Shown one piece after another: positions 20,593 to 33,863 of a stretch of DNA of 64,000 nt (position 1 is the stretch's first letter; each line of letters opens with the position of its first letter). This DNA comes from Silene latifolia (taxonomy: Eukaryota > Streptophyta > Magnoliopsida > Caryophyllales > Caryophyllaceae). Both the position numbers and the translations under genes were made by a program. Under the pieces are notes generated by a model. It searched no databases and had not been told where the DNA came from. It saw nothing but the letters and a program-made list of their open reading frames with translations. Location of the stretch: the NCBI RefSeq assembly GCF_048544455.1, contig NC_133532.1, positions 85,639,156 through 85,703,155 on the forward strand, read 5' to 3'.

Positions 20593-23178
20593 AATAACAA
20601 CAACAACAACATCAGAGCCTTAATCCCAAAATAATTTGGAGTCGGTTGACATGAATCATCCTTTAAAACCGTCCATAGGTGAACGCACACCTCAAAAAGC
20701 GAATAGAAAAAGGAAAATGAAAAACAAAAGAGAGAGCGAAAATGTAATGGAAAGTCAAGGTAAACTTACAGGTTTTAAAATCGAATTCCGGATTTCTTTT
20801 ATAAAAACTTAAAATTTAAATCGAGAGAAAAGATTAAAACGATTTTGAAAACCGAAATAGAATTAAGGATCCAAAATGCCTTAAAAGTAAACCAAGTAAA
20901 ATATATAAGAAAGTGGTTGGTAAAAAAATGTAATAAAGGAGAGAAGAACAAATAATTTAATTTTTTTTAAATAAATTAAATAAAAACACTAAATATGTCA
21001 AAAAAACATCAAATACTAAAAATCCACATGTATCTTTTCCCTCCATTGTGCCCTCTCCGTCACCATACTCTCCTCAAGCCCCAGAAATCTCATATCCTGC
21101 TCTATCACTCTCAACCATGTCTGTCTCGGTCTTCCTCTACCTCTAGGGACCTTTTCTGTTTCCAAGTCTCCAGCCTCCTAACTGGTGCGTCCATAGGTCT
21201 CCTTCTCACATGGCCAAACCATCTTAGTCGGTTTTCCATCATCTTGTCCTCTATTGGCGCCACTTTTACCTTTTCCCTAATCACCTCATTCCTTAATCGA
21301 TCTTTCCTTGTATGTTCGCATATCCATCTCAACATACGCATCTCCGCCACACTTATCTTTTGAATGTGACAATGTTTCACGGCCCAACACTCGGAACTGT
21401 AAAGTAAGGCAGGCCTAATTGCCGTGCGATAAAATTTTCCCTTTAATCTTTGGGGCATATCTTTATCGCATAAAAACCCTGAAGCACTCTTCCATTTCAA
21501 CCATCCCGCTTTAATTCTGTGAACCACATCTCCGTCTAACTCCCCATCTTTTTGAATAATAGATCCTAGATATCTGAAAAAATCTGACCCCTCAACAACA
21601 TTCCCATCGAAAATAATACTCCCCACCTCTGTGGATCTCAACCCCGCCACTTTAGTGAACTGACACCTCAAATACTCAGTCTTACTCCTGCTCAGCCTAA
21701 ACCCACGAGTCTCTAAAGTCTGCCTCCACAATTCCAACTTTCTCTCCACCCTCTCTTTCGTCTCATCAATCAACACAATATCATCAGCAAATATCATACA
21801 CCAAGGGATGTCGTCCTGAATATCCCTTGTCAAATCATCCATAACTATAGCAAAGAGAAAAGGACTAAGTGCGGAACCTTGATGCACCCCGATGGTAATG
21901 GGAAATTCTTCTGTTCTCTTTAGTGCGAACACTTGCACTAGCCCCCTCATATATGTCCTTTATGAGGTCAATATATTTTCGAGACACACCTTTTTCTCGC
22001 CAAAGCCCACCAAAGTACTTCTCTTGGTACTCTATCATATGCCTTTTCCAAGTCAATAAAAACAATATGCAAGTCCTTCTTCTTGTCCCGATAGTGTTCC
22101 ATCAACTGTCTCATGATAAAAATCGCATCCATAGTCGATCTCCCGGGCATAAATCCAAATTGGTTATCCGAGATGTCTACACATCTCCTAAGCCTTTGCT
22201 CGATTATCCGCTCCATAACTTCATCGTATGACTCATAAGTTTAATTCCCCGATAATTGGAACACTCTTGAACATCACCTTTGTTCTTGTACAAAGGGACA
22301 AGAGTGCTTCTCCTCCAAGCTGATGGCATCTTGTTACTTCTCCAAATCTTGTTGAAGAGCATGGTTACTCATTTGATCCTTTTCTCCCCGAAGCACCTCC
22401 AAACTTCTATGGGTATACCATCCGGTCCCTCTGCTTTCTTTGACCCCATCTTCCTTAACGCCTTTCTAACTTCACTTTTTTGTATTCTACGCACAAATTC
22501 TCGATTAACCATGCTTGGTGTTACTTCTACATCCCCAAAACCTTGTTCCTGATGTCCATTGAATAAAGTATCAAAGTAAGAACTCCATCTAGCCTTTATT
22601 TCGTTATCCTGAACCAGAACCTTGTCGTCCATATCTTTCACACACCTAACTCTCCCAATATCTCTCGTTTTTCGGTCTCTTATGCGAGCCAGTTTATAGA
22701 TATCCTTCTCTCTTTCTCTCGTGTCCAACCTGGCATACACTTCTTTGTTAACTTTTGCCCTCGCATCCCGTACTGCCTTTTTAGCGGCTCGTCTAGCCTC
22801 CTTGTACTTTTCAAAGTTCTCATCACTCATGCATTTCCCCAAAACCTTATAGCATTCACGTTTTGTCTTTATCGCTTGTCTCACCTCATTGTTCCACCAA
22901 GATGTATCCTTACTTGATGGTCTATTCCCTTTAGATTCCCCTAACACCTCCCTCGTCAAATCCTTTACAACATGCTCCAATTTATCCCACGTTGCATCAA
23001 TATCTTTCTCCTTGTAATCCGACCAAATATCGCTACTTCCAACCTTAACCAAAAACGCTTGTTGGTTTTCCTCTTGTAGCTTCCACCACTTGATTCGTGC
23101 ATCATCGATTATCTTTCTCTTCCTCAAGTCTCTCTTAAACCGAAAATCAAGCACCACTAGTGTATGTTGTGTTGCGGC
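20593..23178 (-). pseudogene. RTE-type LINE, reverse transcriptase part (3' piece of a split copy)
   Basis: Read on the minus strand, this is an RTE-clade non-LTR retrotransposon. It starts after the endonuclease with QHTLVVLDFRFKRDL and continues through SWWNNEV and KAEGPDGIPIEVW. Next come NQFGFMPGRSTMDAIF, HIVFIDLEKAYDRVPR, GVHQGSALSPFLFAIVMDD and the catalytic FADDIVL (about 21795). The thumb region and C-terminal RLRWFGHVRRRPMDAPVRR follow. Frameshifts near 22220-22370 and 21955 break the frame. The 3' end is the (AAC)n tail at 20593-20611 preceded by a TCAGAGCCTTAATCCCAAAA block, as in plant RTE elements. The missing upstream endonuclease lies at 55456-55640, collinear on the same strand. 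The gap is an insertion at 23171. Confidence 0.92.
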
Positions 23179-23319
23179 CTATGTTACTCGGACACGGGGG
23201 AGAAGTATCGTATCCGATACGTATCGGATTATCCGACACGTGATTTTGAATTTTGATAGATACGGGAATACGGTCAAAGAAGTGTCTTAGACTATTTTAT
23301 AGACACGGATACGACACAT

Positions 23320-23456
<137 letters not shown>

Positions 23457-24409
23457 GTTCTAGTAAGGCCCTCATATCATATGAGTCCATAAGTCCTTAT
23501 AAGGGCCTTTGGATGGAAGGGATGGAGGGATGAGATTTCATCTCATTCAAGGGTCACAAATGAACCTCCCTAATCTCCCTTCCTAATCATGTATAACTCC
23601 TCCTAATATGTATAACTCGTTCCCCATTCTAATCTCCCAACTCACTTCCTCATTCACTCATCCTTTCTCACTTCTCTCATTCACTGTCTCTCTCAAACTA
23701 AAAACAAAAAAAAAACCAAAAGAATCACAAAACCACAAGCCGACAGCCACCACACCACCATTCACGAAAACAACCTGCTCCTTTCTCCGGCCTCCCCACC
23801 GGCCAACCAACCACCAGCCCGGCTCACCAAACTCGACACGCCAACCGACAACAACAACCACCAACCGCAACTACCGGCCTCCTCTATCTCTCCTCCACGA
23901 CGGCCCTCGCTGGCCTCCCTCCTCCTCCTCTTCTTCTCCTCATTTTTTTTGTTTTAGATCTGCGTGGTGGTGGTTTTTTGGGTGACGATTGTTGGTCGTT
24001 TTGTTGTGGTATTGCCGGCTGTTGGTGTGTGTCGGTGGTCGGTTGTATTATTGTTGTCGGGATAGTTGTTGTCGTGTATTTAATTTCTGGTTTTTCAATT
24101 TTTTTTTTTTTTCGTATTTATTTTCAGATCTGTTTTTTCATGGTGTTTTATATTATTTTTTAAGATCGTATTTTTAGATTCAGTATATTTTTTGTTAAAT
24201 TTGTTAAATTTGAGTTCTTTATTTTTATTAATTTCAGATTTCATTTTCTTAATTTTGTTGTGTCGTTGGTTTTGGTAATTTCTGATTTGATGTTTTTTTT
24301 TTCTTTTTCAAATTTGAGTTCTTTATTGTTAGATTTTATTTTTTCAGACTTGAATTTTTTATATATATTTTCAGATTTGTTTTTTGTAAATATTTATTAA
24401 ATTTACGCT

Positions 24410-26400
24410 ATTTATGACTGAGGTTAACTATTTACGACTAAAGTTATACCCTTTTAACATTAAAGTTACACTTTATACGACTAAAGTTATACCCTTAAAA
24501 CATTAAGTTATACTATTTACGACTAAAGTTATACTCTTAAAACATTAAAGTTATACAATTTACGACTAATAGTTTCGTCCATTTTTTTTTTAAATTTTCG
24601 TTTGGTTTTATATTGTTTTTCTGTGATTGTTGTTTTTTTGTGGGCGTTGTTTTTTTATTGTTATTTGGTTTTTTGTTTTGTTATTGTTATTGTTATTATT
24701 GTTATTTGGTTTTTATTATTGGTATTTGGAATTTGGTATTTGGTTATTGTTATTATTTTTTTTTCCAGATCTACTTTTTTCAGTCCACTATATTTTTTTG
24801 TTAGATTATTTATTATTGTATTGTATTTTCTAATTTTTTATCTTTGTTGTTTTTAATTTCTAATTTATTATTTTTCAAGTTTCATATTTTGGGCTAAAGT
24901 TATACAATAATCAAAATAAAGTTATACTATTAACTACTAAAGTTATACATTGTATAAATTGAAGTTACACAAATTTTGGACTAAAGTTCTACATCTTGTC
25001 TATTAAAGTTATACACTGCGTGCATTAAAGTTATACATCTTGTCTATTAAAGTTATACACTGCGTGCATTAAAGTTATACTTCTTTTCTTTTTTTAAAGT
25101 TATACACACGATATACATCTTGTTTATTTTTTCAGATTTGTTGGTTTTTCTTTTTTAGATCTAGATGGTTTTTATTTTTTATATCTATTTTGTTTTTATT
25201 TTTTCAGTTTTGTTGGTTTTTTATTTTTGGACTTAAGTTATACAATTTTGGACTAAAGTTATACAATTTTGGACTAAAGTTATACAATTTTGAACTAAAG
25301 TTATACGTTTGGACAAAAGTTATAAGTTTGTTGGATTAAAGTTATAAGATTTTGGACTAAAGTTACACGCTTTTGGACTAAAGTTATACAAATAAGGACT
25401 AGAGTTATACAAAAATGGACTAAAGTTATACAAATAAGGACTAAAGTTATACAAAAATGGACTAAAGTTATACAATAATGGACTAAAGTTATACAAATAT
25501 GGACTAAAGTCATACAAAAAGAACTTATATAAATTCCAATTAATTCACCGAAAATGGACTAAAGTTATACAAAAATGGACTAAAGTTATACAAAAATGGG
25601 CTAAAATTATTTAAATAAGGAGTACAGTTATACAAAAATGGGCTAAGGTTATACAAAAATTGACTAAAGATATACAAAAATTGACTAAAGTCATTGAAAT
25701 TATACACACTTCTACTGGAGTTATACATTCGTTGAGTAGAAGTTATTCATATAGTTACTAGAGTTATACATTCATTGAGTAGAAGTTCAACACATTTCTA
25801 ATGTATTTGTATATCTTTGGTCCATTTTTGTATAACTTTAGTCCGTTTTTGTGTAGCTTTAGTCCTTATTTGTATAACTTTAGTCCATATTCGTATAACT
25901 TTAGTCAGTTTTTTTTATAACTTTAGTCCTTATTTGTATAACTTCAGTCCATATTTTTATAATTTTAGGCAATTTTTGTATAACTTTAGTCTATTTTTGT
26001 ATAACTTTAGTCCATAACAGTATAACTTTAGGCAATTTTTGTATAACTTTAGTCCATTTTTGTATAACTTTAGTCCATAAAAGTATAACTTTTGCCCATA
26101 ACTGAAAAATTTATAATAACTTTAAAAAAACGACATTTGTAAAAATAAAAAAAAAACAAGACGAATTTTAAAGAAACGACTAAAGTAAAAATAAAAAACA
26201 AGACGATATTTGAAATGTCAAAATATGCATTATAATAACTTTAATATGTCTAAGATTAATACTAACAAATAGAAAAAAAACAACTCCAACCAAAAGTTAT
26301 ACAAAAGTTGTACCGCTAAAACATTAAAGTTATACATTTACGACTAAAGTTATACTTTAAATAAAACATTAAAGTTATACAATTTACAATTAAGGTTACA
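24410..26400. repeat. Array of TAAAGTTATAC words with a strand switch
   Basis: From about 24430 to 25790 the word reads TAAAGTTATAC (often GGACTAAAGTTATACAAA), with spacers of roughly 8-30 bp. From about 25815 to 26095 it reads GTATAACTTTAGTCC on the same strand, and from 26290 it is forward again. The array is an irregular head-to-head repeat with a centre near 25800. It is not a CRISPR: the spacers are short, AT-only and often similar. Confidence 0.9.
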
Positions 26401-26581
26401 CTTTTTATATTTTTTTTTGGGAGTGTTATTGTTTGTGTTATTTCAAATCTGAGTTTTTTTATAAAAAAGCGAGAATTGAGAAAATAAGTAAAAAATAACG
26501 AATGAAAAATAAATAAATAAAATACAAGATGACAAAAATAACGAATGGAAAAAAACAACTCAAAACATAAAAACTAACACG

Positions 26582-26622
<41 letters not shown>
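26582..26622 (+). repeat. Poly(A) run of 41 bp
   Basis: An uninterrupted A tract inside unit 1, directly before the G-rich GGCGGCGGCGGG segment. No retroposed sequence precedes it that I can recognise. Confidence 0.95.
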
Positions 26623-26623
<1 letters not shown>

Positions 26624-26962
26624 GGCGGCGGCGGGTGGTGGGGTGGTGTCGGGTAGGGTGGTGGTGGTGAATGAGGAAGAGATGAATTTTTGATTTTTTT
26701 GGGTTTTTGATTTTTTTGGGTTTTTTAGAGAGGAAAGAGAATTGAGATGTAGAGAGATGAGAATAAGTTGTGATAATGAGATGATGAATGATTAGTGAGG
26801 TATGTTAATAGAATTGATGAAATTAATTAGAAAAGGTGAAGAGATTAATTTGTAGTATCCATCGGATCTAATCCTAACCTTCCATTCTCTTCATCCAAGC
26901 GCTAGAAGAACATGGACTTACACTCATAAGATGTAATGGCCTTACATGATCCCTTCTCTCTC

Positions 26963-26976
26963 TATATATATATATA
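26963..26976. repeat. (TA)n tract 2 (7 repeats)
   Basis: The shortest TA tract of the chain, separating units 1 and 2. Confidence 0.95.
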
Positions 26977-28019
26977 GAGAGTCAAGATCCGGTGAGAACG
27001 ATCACTCGGTGAGAACGGTGAGAACAACCCTCCTCCATTGGATGAGAGTGATTAAAAGGCTGAGATCATAGTATCATATACACAAATAACCTCACATCTG
27101 GCATCTCTCATCTACACCCTCACAATCACAATTCACAACTATTCAAGTAACACCGACTACTACGACGACCACAGGCAACCGTCGCCGGCAACCACCACAA
27201 CCTACGTCGACCGCGTAACAATCCACCCATAAATCACCGATAATGTCACAGACCACCTCACACGATGCCGACGATAACACGAGGCACCCTGGACAACCCA
27301 AATCCACCACCGAGGTCTCGTCGTCCCCACCACCATCACCACCGCGCTGACCCTCTTTGGCGTGTATTTCCGACCACCAACGACCTCCTTCCATCTTGCC
27401 CTTTACATCATACAAATAATAAACCCGATTTTCACAATCCCAGCTAAAATCTCCTGCCACCATTGAAGACGTCGTGGTATCAACGACAAAGATCGTCGGC
27501 TAGCCTAGACTTTGTGCATTAGTCAGCCCTATTAACCACATATTGACGCCGACGTTGGAGCTCCGGCAGCCATAACCAACATTGACTCTGACAACTCATC
27601 GCCCTCTTATTGGGTTATTTAGCTATTCAATGCTTATACTCAGCACCTTTTTGGTCTATGTATTTTGTTTTTTCTTCCTTGCCCACCAACTGTACGACTT
27701 TTGCAAATGCCGCTCTTATTAGACTGATTTTTTTGCCCCTTGTTTAAAGTAGAAATGGTAAATGAGAGGAAGTTTGATGTGAATTAAAATGGTACCTGCT
27801 AATACTTGATGAGTTTGCTACTAGTCTGTCTTTACCCTTCTGTTGTGTGGCCCCTCTTTATTTATTAAATCATCTTTTTTTTTTTTAATAGTGTTCCTTT
27901 AGTTAGAAATTTTATTGATCAAGTAGAAGCCAACGTAATGTCCTATACTACCCCTATTATGTAATCAGGAGGCTCTCCTCACCCGGACTCACTTTTGTGT
28001 AGCGGAGTCATGTTATATC

Positions 28020-28590
28020 CGTATCTAGATTAAATGTTTGTGTATTTAGAATAATATTTTGCGTATCTAAGTAATTTGCTTTTTCTCTATTATAAGTCTG
28101 AAAAAAATGTACCTAGGATTGAAAAAAATGTATCTGCACTGTTATAAAGTGTACATAGAAATTAATGTAAAAAGTGTATCTATAATGACTAAAAATGTAT
28201 TTGAAATTTGGTTAAAAAAATCTACACTGTCAAATAACGATGAGAACGAAGTAGATACATTCAAATATATGTTAGATACATTTTTTTTTTTTTGTTTATC
28301 AAATCTGAGATACACTTTAATTTATCATAGATACATTCGTATGTAATTGTAGATACATTTTTTTACAGTCTAGATACACTTTTTTTTACCATAACCACAT
28401 TTCAGATAAATTATATATTAAATTATTAACATAGATACATGAATTCTAGATACATTTTCTAACCGTGTAAATACATTTTCTTTTCATTCATACATTTTCC
28501 CTCACATATGACACAAAAAAGTACCAACTATTTAGATACGTAAAATATTATTCTAGATACGTAAAATATTATTCTAGATACACGTTTACA
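28020..28590. repeat. TAGATAC/GTATCTA word array of unit 2
   Basis: GTATCTA-like and GTATTT-like words dominate 28020-28210. The complement TAGATACATTTT dominates 28245-28590, so the array changes strand near its centre. The core word is shared with unit 5. Confidence 0.8.
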
Positions 28591-28670
28591 AAAATTAACG
28601 ATAGTAGAATATACAAAAAGCCGACCAAATTACAAAATCCCAATTCAATAAAAAAAACCAAATTACAAAA

Positions 28671-28922
28671 CCTACCTTACCAAAAATCAAATAAATCACC
28701 ACCATAATATGACTACTATCGCACCACCACCTGCGAATAGTTCCGGCGTCGACAAACCATGCCTTACCCTCGTCTGAACCCATTACACGATCTCAACCTA
28801 CCTTACCAAAAATCAAATAAATCACCACCATAATATGACTACTATCGCACCACCACCTGCGACTAGTTCCGGCGTCGACAAACCATGCCTTACCCTCGTC
28901 TGAACCCATTACACGATCTCGG
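28671..28922. repeat. Tandem duplication of 126 bp
   Basis: 28671-28796 and 28797-28922 start CCTACCTTACCAAAAATC and differ, as far as I can see, at one base (GCGAATAG versus GCGACTAG). This is a very recent duplication. Confidence 0.95.
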
Positions 28923-29281
28923 ATGCCATTTAATTGACGAGGTCGTCCCCGACGTCGGCGCATCCACAACGACGAAGAGGAAGAGTGTTTAGCGACAGAT
29001 CATCGTCGTTGATTATTTATAGTCGTGGATTGAGGAGAGGTCGATTGGAGATTTGATCGGACTTCTGACAGTGATGATGGTTGCAAAGAGAAAGCAGAGA
29101 ACGACGGCGGGGCGAAAGTGAACGGCGACAGAGAAAACTTGATAATAGAAAAAGAGACAGGGACACATCTGTTCGCCGGGGTCGATTGAGGTAATTGCTA
29201 GGAGACGGAACAAGTATATTGCTGGCGTCGATTGGGTCTGGCGACCATCGATGATGGGCGATGATGTTCAGTAAGGGTTTA

Positions 29282-29963
29282 TGATAGAAAAAGTGGAGCA
29301 ATATTACCGTAAATAATATTATAACATAAATATAATAATATAAATGACGTAAATAAAAGAACAATAATATAAAATAGAGTAGAGAAGAAAAAGATGTAGC
29401 CTGGGTCGAATCGCGCTAGGCGCTTTCCTAAGAGAGATAACGCCTCCACTGCACTGGTTACCAAATAGTGCGTTCCTCTCCCAAGATACGACAACCCGTT
29501 GGACTCCTTCGGTAGCAGCAAGAGGAGCCCCCGAACCGACGATCACTCAATGCTCAATAATACTTTTAAGAGTACTATAAAAATAACTTTAACCAGTAAT
29601 TTTTTATATAGAATAAGTGAAAAAAAATGCCTTAAATTATAATAGCATTACAAGCTTTTCCCGAAAATCACTTAGCCATCTCACACCATTACGTTATGAT
29701 AAATTCACCCATATATAGCTAAGTAAACATTGACCACAATTAGGAGGTCCATAAACCACATTAATATAGTGGAGTTAAAGCCATCGAACGTTGCCCTATA
29801 ACGTTTAGTAAGCAATGTTCCTCTTTCTCAAATACACATTATTAATAATAATTAATGACCATTAATCCATCAACATAAATGACTCATTTAAACTATTTGA
29901 ATTATTACTTGGTCAAATATTAAAACTCACAATTAAATTCTTAAATCACAATATTTTCCAACA
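29282..29963 (-). repeat. 3' LTR of the non-coding LTR element
   Basis: 682 bp. It contains the conserved GC-richer block (29395-29550) with GCGCTAGGCGCTTTCC and GGGGGCTCCTCTTGC on opposite strands. The outer flank is GTTTA. Confidence 0.9.
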
Positions 29964-32410
29964 ATCCCCCACATGATTTAAGAATTGAAAACTTTTTAAA
30001 ATAATAAAATATGAATAAATAAAATTTAATAATCCGAAAATAAAATAATATTTTTTATATAAAAATAATAATAGTGAACATACAATACCGCGTAATAGGT
30101 GTAGGTACCTTTCGGGTTTGAACCAACACTTAGTGTAAGTGAGCTTGCACTCGAAAGAACCATATTAGTATAAATACTTTGAACTAGGCCCCTTAGATCA
30201 AGTTTGGACTCACCACACACACGGTACGAGCAATCGATCAAAAAATTATGCCTTCGGATTCATTAAGAGTCAATGCTCAACCTCAAACCGTCACAACCAA
30301 AATCAATGAGAGCACCTTATAAAACACAATATCACACTTCGCCATAGGAATGAGACGCGGATCAAAATAAAATGTTCGCCAAACAAATAAATGGTACTCT
30401 CCTTAATTAGTCCACCCACAGCTTCGTTATTACCCGTTGAACTTCTTTCATGGGATCTCCAATCTTTGAAGACGGGTTTCCACTGCGATGACTATCATAT
30501 GGGCAATAAGTCTCATTCCCCTCGACGATTCAGTTCTCATAATTCAAGTACGTACTTGCTGGCCAGCTTTCTCATAAATGGATCCGTGATATCACTTTCT
30601 GAATATTCAAATAAGATCACCATCATGATGGAAAAACACGTGTCTCAAAGACCACGTCTCAAATATCTCATTTTCTCACTTTCTCATCACGTGTTTTTAG
30701 CTTTTAGCTAAAACCCTTTGATCAAATAATAACGGAATATGAGGCATAGGCGGCTCGGACAATATAAATATATAAAATATATCTCGATAACTTTAAAATC
30801 ATTTCGCTTCCATGCTTGTGGTATCCAATATAATATAATAATAATCATCCACAACGAAAATTTCCATGATACCGCATCTCCATAAAAATAAATAGCCATG
30901 ATAAGAGTCCTCCGCCATATAAAGATAAATATAATATATAACCATGGTTGCTTTGGTCTCAAAAATAAATAACCATCTCGCTTTAACATACCCTTCATGT
31001 AAAGAAGGAAAACACAATTAGTGAAATATATTATAAGCATCCAATAAATAATATATGTCCCAAATTCTACACTTTCACCACATTAAAACTAGTACATGTG
31101 ATATAATCTCATGAATATACGTCACCAATTTAATAGTGGTCAAAAAATCACACACCAAGCCAAAACTCTAGATGTTCTCAATACATCACATATCAAAGCT
31201 AAATAAACATGGTGATAAGATTAATATTCAAACAAACATTACTCTTTTAGCATTTACAAAATATTCATTGATAATAAACAATGATAAAAGCATTAGCAAG
31301 TCACCCAAAGCATACATATGGTACATGTATAGTTTACCACCATTATCACCTCATAAATCATAGCTAGTCAAGTATAAAACACAATGACTTTCGACATTAA
31401 CCAAACATCATATGGAGTAGTATTGTAGTAAACAAATATAGCAACATACTTAGCTTTTATTTACGGCACAAATTAAACGAGAACAAAACAAATTCATAGG
31501 TAAAAGTACTCCCACCATAATATCTTGGAGACAAATAAATATGGTCAACAACTCTATAAAGTAAATGATCTATTTGCACAAACGCAAATAACTCATAACC
31601 TAATTCTCATCACCCAAAAAAAAAAAAAAATTTAATTAATTAATTTTTTACGCCCAAATTAATTCGCTAACCACTGAAATCAAAGATCATACAAAATTGT
31701 AGATCGAAAACAACCCCCACATTTACCAAGTCCATATTCATCAACAAGAATATAAAACAAAAATATGGTAGTATAATATTCTCCATATTCAAACCATTTG
31801 AAACTATTAGCAAAATCAATCGAACAATTAGCAAAGTTAGACACAAACATTTTGATATTTTCAAATTTAACACAATAATTGTATGCCTTGAACAAAACGA
31901 ATGAAAAAGTGCTTGATAATGATCAACGACTTTCATAAACTCAAGACAAGGTTAATGATTATCCTAAAATCAGCACAGATTTGATAAACTTATTAAACAT
32001 ACAAGCTTCATGGAAATTTTAGATATAGCAACTAAACATGCAAGAGATGTACGTGAATAACGGGATGAACAAAATGATAAAATACAACATTTGTGTCTAC
32101 CATCGAGTTTGTCGACTATATAATTAAGCATCTGACACATTTTAATATTATACAACGAGATTTTAATCATAGAACATGCATACAGGATCAGTCTTGCTAT
32201 ATATACAAAAAACACAACCGCCTTCTAATACGAAAATAAATGACAAAATTTATTAAGCAAGCTATTACGTAAAACTATATACTAATCGATCCATCGTCAT
32301 AATCATGAAAAATAGCATGTTAAGTTCATTAACTAACAACTCGTCTAGTTTTTATATACGTATAACCACACTATAATATTATTTACGGTAACGCTTTATC
32401 TCTCTTAGCT

Positions 32411-33092
32411 TGTTAGAAAAAGTGGAGCAATATTACCGTAAATAATATTATAACATAAATATAATAATATAAATGACGTAAATAAAAGAACAATAATATA
32501 AAATAGAGTAGAGAAGAAAAAGATGTAGCCTGGGTCGAATCGCGCTAGGCGCTTTCCTAAGAGAGATAACGCCTCCACTGCACTGGTTACCAAATAGTGC
32601 GTTCCTCTCCCAAGATACGACAACCCGTTGGACTCCTTCGGTAGCAGCAAGAGGAGCCCCCGAACCGACGATCACCCAATGCTCAATAATACTTTTAAGA
32701 GTACTATAAAAATAACTTTAACCAGTAATTTTTTATATAGAATAAGTGAAAAAAAATGCCTTAAATTATAATAGCATTACAAGCTTTTCCCGAAAATCAC
32801 TTAGCCATCTCACACCATTACGTTAGGATAAATTCACCCATATATAGCTAAGTAAACATTGACCACAATTAGGAGGTCCATAAACCACATTAATATAGTG
32901 GAGTTAAAGCCATCGAACGTTGCCCTATAACGTTTAGTAAGCAATGTTCCTCTTTCTCAAATACACATTATTAATAATAATTAATGACCATTAATCCATC
33001 AACATAAATGACTCATTTAAACTATTTGAATTATTACTTGGTCAAATATTAAAACTCACAATTAAATTCTTAAATCACAATATTTTCCAACA
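32411..33092 (-). repeat. 5' LTR of the non-coding LTR element
   Basis: 682 bp. Visible differences from the 3' LTR are a TGTTAG/TGATAG end, CACCCAATG/CACTCAATG and GTTAGGATAA/GTTATGATAA. The outer flank is GTTTA. Confidence 0.9.
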
Positions 33093-33380
33093 GTTTAAGC
33101 TTTTGTGGTTAAAAATGGTGAATTTGGGTTGTTGCTTAATTATGAAGAAGGAGATGGTAGTATGTGTGCTTAGTTGTTGTCGTTAACAATGGCCAACAAA
33201 GAGGAAATGGGATTGTCAATATGTGTGATTGGAGTTCTATTTAATAAAAAGAATCGGGGGAAACAGGGGTCTAAAATTTTATTAATTAAATTTGTGGATT
33301 TAATATCAACCTTTGATTTCACTCTCATCTAAGGGATGAGAATCGTTCTCACCGAATGGTCGTTCTCACCGGATCCTAAA

Positions 33381-33382
<2 letters not shown>

Positions 33383-33438
<56 letters not shown>
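33383..33438. repeat. (TA)n tract 3
   Basis: An uninterrupted TA run separating units 2 and 3. Confidence 0.97.
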
Positions 33439-33443
<5 letters not shown>

Positions 33444-33832
33444 GGGATCAAGAGAGTCCACCTTCTTCCATGAGTCCATTAAGTCCTAATTTTAGCCCTT
33501 AGATTGCAACAAAATCAAGGGCTAAGATTATTTCTGAAAAAAAAAACTCATATATAACCAACAAACCCTAATACAATTCATTCACTCATTTGCCCCCCTT
33601 ATTTCTACTTCTCTCTCTAAACCTCTAAATCCCTCTTCTCTCCTCTTCCTCCTCTCAACTCGCCGCCACCGCCCCTCCTCCCGCCGCCGCCGCCGCCACC
33701 GCCCCTCCTCCCCACGCCGCCACCACCTTTTATTTGTGCCGCCTGTCTTCTGCCTCCCTCGGGCACCACCTGTGCCGCCTTCCTCCTCTTCTCTTCTGCC
33801 TCCCTCGGCACCACCCGCCGCTGCCACCACTC

Positions 33833-33863
<31 letters not shown>

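Larger units (their letters stand above)
29282..33092 (-). mobile_element. Non-coding LTR element with 682-bp LTRs
   Basis: Direct repeats 29282-29963 and 32411-33092 are nearly identical. They start (minus strand) TGTTGGAAAATATTGTG and end TCA or ACA. The target duplication is GTTTA at 29277-29281 and 33093-33097. Orientation comes from the polypurine tract (minus-strand ATGTGGGGGAT) adjoining the 29963 end, so 29282-29963 is the 3' LTR. The 2.4-kb interior (29964-32410) has no gag or pol motif and only short AT-rich chance ORFs, and I could not match the primer site after 32410 to a tRNA. The LTR style is Copia-like. It must be mobilised by a partner. It interrupts unit 2. Confidence 0.9.
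26977..33382. mobile_element. Unit 2 of the chain, carrying an LTR element
   Basis: Both ends share GATCCGGTGAGAACGA exactly (left 26986-27001, right as complement). Three GTGAGAAC words at the left end start about 17 and 9 bp apart; the right end has at least two. The left interior has GC-rich DNA (27140-27600), then TAGATAC-word arrays (28020-28590) and a 126-bp tandem duplication. A 3.8-kb LTR element (29282-33092) inserted later. Without it the unit is about 2.6 kb. No protein was recognised. Confidence 0.75.

Noticed and set aside
24410..26400. Regularly spaced short repeats resembling a CRISPR array
   Set aside because: The repeated word is only about 11 bp, spacers vary, are AT-only and often alike, orientation flips inside the array, and the context is plant transposon DNA.
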